This document shows, in pieces, positions 1 through 6,374 of a stretch of DNA of 7,114 bases; position 1 is the first letter of the stretch, and each line of letters starts with the position of its first letter. The stretch lies in NCBI GenBank assembly GCA_949287785.1, contig CASEHR010000068.1, forward strand, positions 1 through 7,114. Direction: 5' to 3'. The position numbers and the translations under genes are program-made. The DNA is from an uncultured Bacillota bacterium (GTDB taxonomy: Bacteria > Bacillota_I > Bacilli_A > Erysipelotrichales > Erysipelotrichaceae). The notes below the pieces were generated by a model that was given only the letters and a program-made list of their open reading frames with translations, was not told the origin of the DNA and searched no databases.

Positions 1-1
1 G

Positions 2-166
2 TGCGGTTCACCGGCAACACGAACACAGAGGATCATTGACGGTAAACCGGCTTCCTATAACGATCCGGTCGTATTGGTCGGTGCAAGCGAGAGCTATGAA
101 GCCAGATGCCGGCATTGTCATGAAGTTTTGGATCATCCGGAACTTAAGGAGAAACATGGACGCTAG
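2..166 (+). CDS. tdk: Thymidine kinase, C-terminal part (5' end outside window)
   Basis: Only the last 54 residues are visible; the frame is open from position 2 to the TAG at 164-166. The peptide contains CGSPATRTQR near its start and VLVGASESYEARCRHCHEV further on. These match the C-terminal zinc-binding lobe of type II thymidine kinases: the first Cys is the end of one CxxC pair, and CRHC is the second pair. The family phosphorylates thymidine to dTMP in the cytoplasmic salvage pathway, and the segment around SYEAR belongs to the loop that contacts thymidine. The gene's end overlaps the prfA start by 11 bp and carries the prfA ribosome site (AAGGAG at 146-151), so the two are probably co-transcribed. 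The tdk-prfA-prmC order is familiar in Bacillota. Identity is secure although the catalytic N-terminal half cannot be checked. Confidence 0.93.
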   Translation, partial: CGSPATRTQRIIDGKPASYNDPVVLVGASESYEARCRHCHEVLDHPELKEKHGR

Positions 167-1235
167 GATAACTAAATTAGAGAGTATTGAAAAACGTTAT
201 GATGAAATAACCGATCTGCTTTCAAGCGAAGATATTGTCAGGGATATGAAACAGGTCACAAAATTATCTAAGGAACAAGCCTCGCTGCGTGAGGCTTATC
301 TGGCATATCAGGAGTTGAAAGCTATCGAAAGCGATATTGAGGGCAGCAATGAACTTCTGCACGGTGATGATCATGAATTAAGGGCGATGGCTAAAGAGGA
401 GATCGAGACCAAGGAAGCAGAAAGGGAAAAGCTTCTTTTAAAGATCGATGAATTGCTTTTACCGAAAGATCCCGAAGATGATTATGACTGTATCGTCGAG
501 ATCAGAGGTGCGGCAGGCGGCGATGAGGGCAATATCTTCGCTGGCGATCTATACCGTATGTATAACTACTATGCTGATAGCCTGGGCTATAAGACGCAGG
601 TCATGGAAGCCAGTGAATCGGAAGCCGGCGGTTATGCACTGATCAGTTTTTTGGTCAAGGGACAGGGTGCTTATCGTCACTTTAAATTCGAAAGCGGCGC
701 TCATCGGGTCCAACGGGTCCCGAAGACTGAGACGCAAGGACGCATCCACACTTCGACAGCGACCGTTCTGGTCTTGCCTGATGTCGAGGAAGCTGATATC
801 GAGATCCCTGACAGTGATCTTGAGATCGAGACCCATCGCGCAAGCGGCGCCGGTGGCCAGCATATCAATAAGACCGACAGTGCTGTGCGTATCGTTCATA
901 AGCCGACAGGCATTACCGTCAATTGTCAGGATGGCCGCTCACAGATGGCCAACCGTGAGACAGCGCTTAAGATCATCAGGGCTCGTGTATATGAAGAGTA
1001 TGCAAGACAAAGGCGGGAAAAGGAAGGCCAGATCCGTAAATCCAAGATCGGTACCGGTGACAGGTCGGAAAAGATCAGAACATATAACTACCCGCAGAAT
1101 CGTGTATCCGATCACCGGATCGGTCTGACGATCAATCAGCTCGATCGGATCATGAACGGCAAGCTTGACGATATCGTCAATGCGCTTTTAGCCAACGAAG
1201 AGAAAGAGAAGTTGTTAGATGGTAACATATCATAA
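156..1235 (+). CDS. prfA: Peptide chain release factor 1 (RF1)
   Basis: RF1 reads UAA and UAG stop codons in the ribosomal A site and triggers release of the finished peptide. The stop-codon recognition tripeptide is visible as PKT at residues 189-191 (the RF1 PxT type; RF2 has SPF), inside the conserved stretch from HRVQRVP to GRIHTST. The catalytic GGQ is at residues 233-235 within RASGAGGQHINKTDSAVR. The N-terminal ~100 residues are charged and helical, as expected for domain 1, and the C-terminus has the usual YNYPQNRVSDHRI segment. The frame is open upstream to position 36, but the ATG at 156 is chosen because AAGGAG lies 5 bp upstream and it gives 359 residues, the usual family length. 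The start overlaps tdk; the end overlaps prmC by 17 bp. Gln235 is the expected target of the next gene's product. Confidence 0.97.
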   Translation: MDARITKLESIEKRYDEITDLLSSEDIVRDMKQVTKLSKEQASLREAYLAYQELKAIESDIEGSNELLHGDDHELRAMAKEEIETKEAEREKLLLKIDELLLPKDPEDDYDCIVEIRGAAGGDEGNIFAGDLYRMYNYYADSLGYKTQVMEASESEAGGYALISFLVKGQGAYRHFKFESGAHRVQRVPKTETQGRIHTSTATVLVLPDVEEADIEIPDSDLEIETHRASGAGGQHINKTDSAVRIVHKPTGITVNCQDGRSQMANRETALKIIRARVYEEYARQRREKEGQIRKSKIGTGDRSEKIRTYNYPQNRVSDHRIGLTINQLDRIMNGKLDDIVNALLANEEKEKLLDGNIS

Positions 1236-2067
1236 ACTGATGTATTTATACAAAGATGCATTCAATAAGAAAGGTATCGACTTACAGGTCGCTAAAGCCT
1301 TTCTTTTTGAACTTTGTAATGAAAAAGGCATCGATCTGTATCTGGAACTTGACAATGATGCGGATCTTGAGATCGTCGGCCGCTATGAAAATGGTATCCG
1401 GCGCATATTGAACGATGAACCGATGTACTATGTTTTGGGATATTGCTATTTCTTCGGCTATAAGTTGACAGTCAATAAAGATGTCCTCATCCCGCGCTTT
1501 GAGACCGAGGAACTGGTCGGTCATATCTTAGCAGATGTCGATACTTATTTTAAAGACCGGGATGTCAAAGTTGTCGATATCGGGACCGGTAGCGGCGCGA
1601 TCGCCATCGCTTTGAAAAAGGAAGAATCACGTCTTGATATCATAGCGACAGATATATCCGAAGAAGCACTGGCGGTAGCGCGTAATAACGCCAAGGACAA
1701 CGACGCCGAGATCGCTTTTATGGGCGGTGATATGCTAAGACCACTTATTGAAAACGGCATCAAGGTCGATATCCTCATCTCTAATCCGCCATATATCCCC
1801 AACAAGGAAGAGATGGAGGCCTCGGTCGTCGATTATGAGCCGCACGTGGCTTTATTCGGTGGTGATGACGGATTGGATTATTATCGGATGATCTTCAAAG
1901 ATGCTCATAAGGTATTGAACGAGCGTCATCTTCTGGCTTTTGAGATCGGTTACGATCAGAAAGAAGCTCTGATGAAAGAAGCGGAAAAATACTTCCCCGA
2001 TCATCAGATCGAAGTCAAAAAAGACATCAACGGTAAAGATCGCATGATGTTTATCCGCCATTTCTGA
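1219..2067 (+). CDS. prmC: Release factor glutamine methyltransferase PrmC (HemK)
   Basis: PrmC uses S-adenosylmethionine to N5-methylate the glutamine of the GGQ motif in RF1 and RF2, which improves peptide release. A helical N-terminal domain (about residues 1-100, including PMYYVLGYCYFFGY and the conserved VLIPRFETEELV segment) precedes a Rossmann-type methyltransferase domain. The SAM-binding loop is DIGTGSG, with GTGSG at residues 122-126, and the catalytic NPPY is at 189-192, followed by YIPNKEEM. The length of 282 residues is normal. The ATG at 1219 lies inside the prfA end, 17 bp before its stop, with a purine-rich GAAGAGAAAGAGAAG stretch just upstream. An in-frame ATG at 1240 is a possible alternative start. 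Overlap with its substrate's gene implies translational coupling. In Bacillus the next gene downstream is in the sua5 neighbourhood; here the operon ends instead. Confidence 0.96.
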   Translation: MVTYHKLMYLYKDAFNKKGIDLQVAKAFLFELCNEKGIDLYLELDNDADLEIVGRYENGIRRILNDEPMYYVLGYCYFFGYKLTVNKDVLIPRFETEELVGHILADVDTYFKDRDVKVVDIGTGSGAIAIALKKEESRLDIIATDISEEALAVARNNAKDNDAEIAFMGGDMLRPLIENGIKVDILISNPPYIPNKEEMEASVVDYEPHVALFGGDDGLDYYRMIFKDAHKVLNERHLLAFEIGYDQKEALMKEAEKYFPDHQIEVKKDINGKDRMMFIRHF

Positions 2068-2158
2068 TCATTTTCACCGTTTGCACATAATTATTTAGTT
2101 TAATGTAGGTGGGCAGAAATAATTTTTTCATTCACCTCCTCTGTTTAGTGTTTAGAAT

Positions 2159-2180
2159 ACCTCCCTCAGGGAGGTTTTTC
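2159..2180 (+). terminator. Rho-independent terminator of the tdk-prfA-prmC operon
   Basis: ACCTCCC (2159-2165) and GGGAGGT (2169-2175) form a perfect 7-bp stem around a TCA loop, followed directly by a T run (2175-2179). It lies 92 bp after the prmC stop and upstream of the degV promoter, so it closes the first operon and insulates degV. The preceding ~90 bp hold no open frame I would call a gene. Confidence 0.85.
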
Positions 2181-2185
2181 TGTGC

Positions 2186-2214
2186 TTGTTTTTCAATACC
2201 GATATCATTAAAAT
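2186..2214 (+). promoter_or_regulatory. Probable sigma-A-type promoter for degV
   Basis: TTGTTT (2186-2191), a 17-bp spacer and TAAAAT (2209-2214) resemble -35 and -10 boxes with 3/6 and 5/6 consensus matches. The element sits just after the terminator and just before the degV ribosome site TAAGGAGA (2223-2230). The spacing would give a very short leader, with the start site near 2221, almost on the ribosome site. The -10 is inside an A-rich stretch, so the exact register is uncertain. Confidence 0.45.
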
Positions 2215-2237
2215 AAAAAAGGTAAGGAGAGAATCAG

Positions 2238-3119
2238 ATGCAGAATTACGTTATCACATGTTGCTCAACGGTCGACATGGACCTTGATTTCTTTGAAAAT
2301 AATGATATTCATTTTGTACCTTTTACCTTCAATCTCGACGGTAAGTCATACGATGATGATTATGGCAGATCATATCCTTTACATGACTTCTACATGGCTA
2401 TGGTAAATGGTGCTGTACCGACGACATCTCAGATAAATGTCGCAAGATATATGGATTTCTGGCGTCCTTTTTTGAATAAAGGTCTTAATATCATCCACCT
2501 GACATTATCAAGCGGGATCTCCGGCAGTTATAACAGCGCTGCCATCGCAGCCAAGACGATAAATGAGGAAACAGAGGCTAAAGTTACCGTCATCGACAGT
2601 TTGGCTGCCAGCTCGGGTTATGGGATGCTGGTGAAGATGGCCAAGGATAATCTGGACCGTGGGATGAGCTATGAAGACAATATCCGATGGATCGAAGAAC
2701 ACAAACTCAATGTCCATCATTGGTTCTTCACAACGGACCTGACATATCTTGTAAGAGGCGGCAGAGTATCTAAGGTATCCGGCTTTTTAGGCAGTGCTTT
2801 AAAGATATGTCCGCTTTTAAATGTCGATTTCGAAGGTCATCTGATCCCCCGCTATAAATTAAGGGGCAAAAAGAAAGTCATTCAGGCCTGTGTCGATAAG
2901 ATGATCGAGAATGCGGATAACGGGACGGATTATGATGGTTATGTGTATATCTCCCAATCGGAAGTTATGGATGATGCCGGCGAAGTGGCTGACTTGGTAA
3001 GAAAAAACTTCCCGAAAGTCAAGGAAGTCAGGATCTACAATATCGGAACCGTTATCGGTGCTCATACCGGACCGGGTACCGTCGCTCTGTTTTTCACCGG
3101 GAAAAAGCGAATCGACTGA
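2238..3119 (+). CDS. DegV family fatty-acid-binding protein
   Basis: DegV/FakB-type proteins are cytoplasmic two-domain lipid carriers that bind one fatty acid; some present it to the kinase FakA for phosphorylation. The conserved signatures are in order: the N-terminal strand YVITCCSTVDMD; TTSQIN at residues 62-67; SSGISGSYNSA from 91, which in the family holds the carboxylate; VIDSLAASSGYG; then TYLVRGGRVSK with RGGR at 173-176; and near the end IGTVIGAHTGPGTVALFF. The length of 293 residues fits the family. The usual Asp in the N-terminal D-S/T motif is replaced by Cys (CCST), a variant I cannot tie to function. The start at 2238 is supported by TAAGGAGA 7 bp upstream. The gene is flanked by terminators on both sides and is probably transcribed alone. 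No fakA-like kinase is in the window, so a FakB role is inference. Confidence 0.93.
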   Translation: MQNYVITCCSTVDMDLDFFENNDIHFVPFTFNLDGKSYDDDYGRSYPLHDFYMAMVNGAVPTTSQINVARYMDFWRPFLNKGLNIIHLTLSSGISGSYNSAAIAAKTINEETEAKVTVIDSLAASSGYGMLVKMAKDNLDRGMSYEDNIRWIEEHKLNVHHWFFTTDLTYLVRGGRVSKVSGFLGSALKICPLLNVDFEGHLIPRYKLRGKKKVIQACVDKMIENADNGTDYDGYVYISQSEVMDDAGEVADLVRKNFPKVKEVRIYNIGTVIGAHTGPGTVALFFTGKKRID

Positions 3120-3141
3120 TAGCTCTGCGGAGCTATTTTTT
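3119..3141 (+). terminator. Rho-independent terminator of degV
   Basis: ATAGCTC (3119-3125) and GAGCTAT (3130-3136) pair perfectly around a TGCG loop and run into six T (3136-3141). The stem begins on the last base of the degV stop codon. The T run overlaps the stop codon of the convergent ATPase gene (3140-3142). Read from the other strand the same hairpin follows the ATPase stop directly, but a T run appears only about 10 bp further on, so it may be a weak bidirectional terminator. Confidence 0.87.
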
Positions 3142-5434
3142 AATACATGTCATCGATCTTGCCGGCGATCTTATCTGCCAAATGCCATCTGTCGAGCATT
3201 TTTAAAGCCAGGATGCCTAAAAGGATGAGGATGAAGGCAATAAGGGTGTTTTTGATATCGAGATCGACGAAGTAAAACAAGCCGGGAATAAAGAAATAAG
3301 CTAAACCTATGCCGCCGGTCGCTATGACCGCAAGGCCGATGGTGATGATATTGAGAGGTCTTGATATATCGATGAGATCATAGATGACGATCGCCGCCAT
3401 GATCAGCGTATACATCGTGTTCAGGATATCACGATCCACAAGACCGGATGACATCATGATCTCTAGGATGATCCCAACCAAGACGATCGCGGCTGCTGAA
3501 GGGATAGCTTTTGAAAGGATGTTCGCTAAAAAATCACCGGTGATCTTCCGATAGTTGGGGATAAAGGTGAGGATGAAAGAAGGGAAACCGATACACAGCG
3601 ATGAGACCAGGGTCAGCTGGATCGGAGCGAAGGGGTATTCCTTCAAAAAGAAGATCGATAAGACCGCCAAAAGGATCGACATTACCGTCTTGATGAGAAA
3701 AAGACTGGCGGTCCTCTGGATATTATTGATGACTCGCCGGCCTTCAAGGACGATGTCCGGCATATGAGCGAAGTCATTGTCCATCAGGATGATATTGGCG
3801 ATATTCTTGGCACTGTCGGCACCGTTATACATGGCGATGCTGCAGTCGGCTTCTTTCAAAGCCATGACGTCATTTACGCCATCACCGACCATAGCTACTG
3901 TTTTTTTATTTGCTTTCAGGGCTTCGACCATGATGAGCTTCTGATCGGGAGATACCCGACCGAAGATCGTATGATCCAATACTTCTTCTTTAAGCTTTTC
4001 GTCGCTGATTTCATGACAATCGATATACCGGTCCGCATTTTTGATGCCAAGCCGCATAGCGATCGCTGAGACAGTTGCCGGATCGTCACCGGAGATGACC
4101 TTGAGATCAGTGCCCTGCTCATAGAAATACGCAATGGTCTTTTCGGCGTTTTCTCTTATCTTGTCCTGCATGAGGATAAGACCGATCAGGTCGGTGTTTT
4201 TACTGATGGCTAAGACACGATAGCCGGATCTAGTATAGTTATCGATATCATGTCTGACTTTTGTATCGATATTTTCGATCCCTAAAAAGGAATAAGCACC
4301 GACAAGATATGTATCACCGTCATAGACACCACCACTGTACTTGTTTTTGGAAGAAAAAGGATAGACGGTGTCGATCGGAAGTTTGTTCTTTACCTTAAAG
4401 TATTCTTTCAGTGCGAAAGCTGTCGGGTTTTGATCATTGATGACGGTGATGATATTGGCGATGATATCTTCATCAAAGTCGGTGTACTTGATCATATCGG
4501 TGACGACGATATCACCGGTCGTGATGGTACCGGTCTTGTCAAAGCAGATGATATCGGTACGGGCCAGAGTCTCTAATGAGTAGAGGCTCTGGGTCAGGGT
4601 GTTATTAAGGGATAGTTTGATAGCTCCGACACTTAAAGCGACGGATGTCAGAAGGATCAGACCTTCAGGGATCATGCCGATCATGCTGGCGGCTGTCTGA
4701 ATGATCGCTTCATCGAAGGTAAGACCGGAAAGAAAATACTGTTTTGAAAAAAGGAAAAGTCCTAAAGGAACGATGATGATCGTTGTTGTTTTAATGATGA
4801 AATCAAGGGCATCGCGTAAGCGGGAAGGCTGTCTTTTCTCCTTTTTGGCTTTTTTGAGGATATGGTTGACATAGGTACTGTCACCGACAGACACGACTTC
4901 GGCTTTCGCATTTCCCGATACAACAAAACTGCCGGCATACAACATATCGCCGGGTCTTTTGATGATCTCGTTGGCTTCACCGGTGAGTAATGACTCATTG
5001 ACGGCGATCTCACCCTGGATCACTTTTCCATCAGCCAGGATCTGATTGCCGAGACTTAAAAGGAGCAGGTCACCGAGGACGATCTTTTCACTTTCGATGG
5101 TTTCAATCTTGCCGTCTCTTATTACCCTGGCATGCGGTTCATTCAATAATTTCAATTTATCGAGCTTTCTTTTGGCTCGGATCTCTTGGAAGATACCGAT
5201 CACCGTATTGAAGATCACCACTAACATAAAAGTCAGATTCTGGTATTCACCGGTGATGATGATAAACAAGGCGATCATGATATTGATGGCGTTGAAAAGT
5301 GTCATCGTATTGGCGACGATGATCTCACGGGTGGTCTTGGCGGTATGGTCCTTTACTTCGTTTACCTGGCCCTTTGAGGTCTTTTCTTCGACTTCTTGTG
5401 TGGAAAGACCCTTTTCAATATAATCGTTAAGCAT
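3140..5434 (-). CDS. CtpE-like cation-transporting P-type ATPase
   Basis: This is an ATP-driven membrane cation pump of 764 residues. In order: M1-M2 (about 45-95); actuator domain with TGEA at 151-154 (TGES in most families); M3-M4 with the ion-site motif MIPEGL (PEGL at 256-259); phosphorylation motif DKTGT with Asp299; a small nucleotide-binding domain with FSSKNKYSGG but no canonical KGAPE; SGDDPAT; the hinge DGVND at 518-522; and six C-terminal membrane segments. The absence of a CPx motif argues against a heavy-metal P1B pump, and the MIPEGLILLTSVAL and LTLVSSLCIGFP segments resemble the mycobacterial CtpE group, for which calcium transport is reported. Substrate here is inference. The ATG at 5434 is chosen because family homology begins a few residues later; the frame stays open upstream for 30 residues rich in aromatic residues that look non-coding. 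There is no ribosome site at 5434; see the leaderless finding. Confidence 0.9.
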   Translation of the reverse strand: MLNDYIEKGLSTQEVEEKTSKGQVNEVKDHTAKTTREIIVANTMTLFNAINIMIALFIIITGEYQNLTFMLVVIFNTVIGIFQEIRAKRKLDKLKLLNEPHARVIRDGKIETIESEKIVLGDLLLLSLGNQILADGKVIQGEIAVNESLLTGEANEIIKRPGDMLYAGSFVVSGNAKAEVVSVGDSTYVNHILKKAKKEKRQPSRLRDALDFIIKTTTIIIVPLGLFLFSKQYFLSGLTFDEAIIQTAASMIGMIPEGLILLTSVALSVGAIKLSLNNTLTQSLYSLETLARTDIICFDKTGTITTGDIVVTDMIKYTDFDEDIIANIITVINDQNPTAFALKEYFKVKNKLPIDTVYPFSSKNKYSGGVYDGDTYLVGAYSFLGIENIDTKVRHDIDNYTRSGYRVLAISKNTDLIGLILMQDKIRENAEKTIAYFYEQGTDLKVISGDDPATVSAIAMRLGIKNADRYIDCHEISDEKLKEEVLDHTIFGRVSPDQKLIMVEALKANKKTVAMVGDGVNDVMALKEADCSIAMYNGADSAKNIANIILMDNDFAHMPDIVLEGRRVINNIQRTASLFLIKTVMSILLAVLSIFFLKEYPFAPIQLTLVSSLCIGFPSFILTFIPNYRKITGDFLANILSKAIPSAAAIVLVGIILEIMMSSGLVDRDILNTMYTLIMAAIVIYDLIDISRPLNIITIGLAVIATGGIGLAYFFIPGLFYFVDLDIKNTLIAFILILLGILALKMLDRWHLADKIAGKIDDMY

Positions 5435-5440
5435 ATCATG

Positions 5441-5449
5441 ATTATACCA
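5441..5449 (-). promoter_or_regulatory. Extended -10 promoter for the P-type ATPase gene
   Basis: On the minus strand the sequence reads TGGTATAAT, a perfect extended -10 (TGn plus TATAAT). No good -35 is seen at 16-18 bp upstream, which extended -10 promoters can tolerate. The predicted start site, 7 bases after the hexamer, is position 5434, the A of the chosen ATG. That would make the mRNA leaderless and explains the missing Shine-Dalgarno sequence. Confidence 0.55.
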
Positions 5450-5459
5450 TCTGTATAAT
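5441..5459. repeat. 19-bp inverted repeat in the ATPase/bcp divergent region, possible operator
   Basis: ATTATAC (5441-5447) and GTATAAT (5453-5459) are perfect 7-bp arms around CATCT. Each arm contains a TATAAT hexamer facing outward, one toward the ATPase and one toward bcp. The dyad overlaps the ATPase -10, so a bound dimeric regulator would block it. It does not match the 7-1-7 PerR box spacing, nor the TACAnnTGTA CopY box. Chance symmetry of two AT-rich promoter elements is also possible. Confidence 0.4.
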
Positions 5460-5496
5460 ATTAAAAGGTTTATCTGTAGTAAGATTTTAAGATCCA

Positions 5497-5505
5497 TGGC
5501 ATAAT
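5497..5505 (+). promoter_or_regulatory. Candidate extended -10 for bcp
   Basis: TGGCATAAT (5497-5505) is TGn plus a hexamer one base from TATAAT. It would start transcripts near 5512, at the bcp ribosome site GGAGG (5512-5516), giving a leader too short to include much beyond that site. The alternative is the perfect TATAAT at 5454-5459, with a leader of about 60 bases. Neither has a convincing -35, so the true bcp promoter is unresolved. Confidence 0.3.
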
Positions 5506-5524
5506 AATCTCGGAGGATATACAT

Positions 5525-5983
5525 ATGTTAGAGATCAATACTATCGCGCCTGATTTTGAATTGTATGATCAAAACGGCCAACTACACAAATTGAGTGACT
5601 GTCGTGGGCATAAAGTCGTCATTTTTTTCTATCCTAAAGACAGTACACCGGGATGCACGCGGCAAGCTTGTTCCTACACAAACAGCATCGATCGTTTCAA
5701 GGCTCTGGACGTGATCGTATTTGGCATCAGTCGGGACACGATCAAGACCCATCTCAACTTTGCCACCAAAAACAATCTGCGCTATCCGATCCTGGCTGAT
5801 ACCGAGATCAAGGTCATCAACGATTATAAAGCCTGGCACAAAAAGACGATGTACGGTAAGACATCATACGGTACGACCAGGACGACATATATCATCGATG
5901 AAGAAGGTGTCATCATCTATGCCAAAGAGAAGGTATCCCCGGATCACGACGTTGAAGAAGTGCTCGCTTTTTTAAATGGCTAA
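5525..5983 (+). CDS. bcp: Thiol peroxidase of the Bcp/PrxQ family (peroxiredoxin)
   Basis: This cytoplasmic peroxiredoxin reduces hydrogen peroxide and organic hydroperoxides, usually with electrons from thioredoxin. The thioredoxin fold begins with APDFELYDQNG. The active site FFYPKDSTPGCTRQAC carries the peroxidatic Cys44 within TPGCT and a second Cys49 five residues later. That spacing is typical of the atypical two-Cys Bcp/PrxQ proteins that form an intramolecular disulphide. An extra Cys26 is present. Later family features include FGISRDTIKTHLNFATKNNLRYPILAD and YGTTRTTYIIDEEGVI. At 152 residues it is full length. GGAGG (5512-5516) lies 8 bp before the ATG. It is divergent from the ATPase across 90 bp and overlaps the next gene by 8 bp. 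Peroxide-responsive control would be expected but no clear PerR box is seen. Confidence 0.95.
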   Translation: MLEINTIAPDFELYDQNGQLHKLSDCRGHKVVIFFYPKDSTPGCTRQACSYTNSIDRFKALDVIVFGISRDTIKTHLNFATKNNLRYPILADTEIKVINDYKAWHKKTMYGKTSYGTTRTTYIIDEEGVIIYAKEKVSPDHDVEEVLAFLNG

Positions 5984-6317
5984 ATACAGAAGTGTTATAC
6001 ATGGCGATATCGCGCACTTTATCGATTATCTTGACAGTAAGCTGTATGCAAACAGCATGTCCTTATCTAAGGAAGAGGAGATGTGCGCTGAGGTCAATGA
6101 TGTCAAAGTCGTTATGCTGGTATACGAGCGCTACAGTTACAGCGGCGGCAATCGTCTGAGTCTGAATATCACATTGGTGGCTGACGGTGATGATATCCAT
6201 GTCTTAGCAGCATCATCCGGCGGATCAAACGGGGTCTTTTTCAAGTTCAATACATGGGGTGAAGATAATTTTATCGGTGTACTAGCTGATATCGTCGATG
6301 CCTATGATGGTCAATGA
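5976..6317 (+). CDS. Small conserved hypothetical protein, DUF6054-like
   Basis: A 113-residue protein of unknown function, with no signal peptide or membrane segment. It is an alternating alpha/beta sequence: an N-terminal helix (IAHFIDYLDSKLY), a strand with VKVVMLVYERYSYSGGNRLSLNITLV, a second strand pair (DDIHVLAASSGGS) and a C-terminal helix (FIGVLADIVDAY). The YERYSYSGGNR and SSGGSNGVFFKFNTWGE stretches recall, from memory, the DUF6054 family of Bacillota; a profile search is needed to confirm. The start ATG sits inside the bcp end (ATGGCTAA overlap) with no good ribosome site, so its translation should depend on ribosomes finishing bcp. That coupling implies matched amounts with the peroxidase, but a shared task is only inference. 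A single Cys (residue 37) gives no redox motif. Confidence 0.8.
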   Translation: MAKYRSVIHGDIAHFIDYLDSKLYANSMSLSKEEEMCAEVNDVKVVMLVYERYSYSGGNRLSLNITLVADGDDIHVLAASSGGSNGVFFKFNTWGEDNFIGVLADIVDAYDGQ

Positions 6318-6374
6318 CAAAGCCATCCCGATATCATAGTAGATCAGGGACAGGCTGATACAGGAGGAGAGAAT

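Noticed and set aside
36..155. A 40-residue N-terminal extension of RF1
   Set aside because: It lies within the tdk coding end, does not resemble RF1, and the ATG at 156 has a well-placed AAGGAG and gives the normal family length.
2107..2180. T-box or other riboswitch ahead of degV
   Set aside because: AGGTGGG superficially recalls the T-box AGGGTGG motif, but the region is far too short, lacks the specifier stem, and the terminator lies upstream of a plausible degV promoter.
3555..4069. Plus-strand open frames of 70 and 101 codons inside the ATPase gene
   Set aside because: They are antisense to a clearly conserved coding region, have no family resemblance and no ribosome sites; the same holds for the other overlapping antisense frames in prfA, prmC, degV and bcp.
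5441..5459. PerR box controlling bcp
   Set aside because: PerR sites are 7-1-7 repeats near TTATAATNATTATAA; this dyad has a 5-bp centre and different arm ends.
5435..5524. A 30-residue N-terminal extension of the P-type ATPase
   Set aside because: The extra residues are rich in Tyr, Leu and Ile from AT-rich promoter DNA, their ATG abuts the bcp start with no minus-strand ribosome site, and the frame would cross both promoters.
6343..6359. Hairpin ATCAG/CTGAT ahead of the phosphatase as a regulatory structure
   Set aside because: Only 5 bp with a 7-base loop and no T run; too weak to call.
6318..6374. Read-through fusion of the DUF6054-like protein to the phosphatase
   Set aside because: The 19 codons between the TGA and the phosphatase ATG stay open in the same frame, but the strong AGGAGG and the family-typical phosphatase N-terminus show a normal new start; an open stretch of this length is common by chance.
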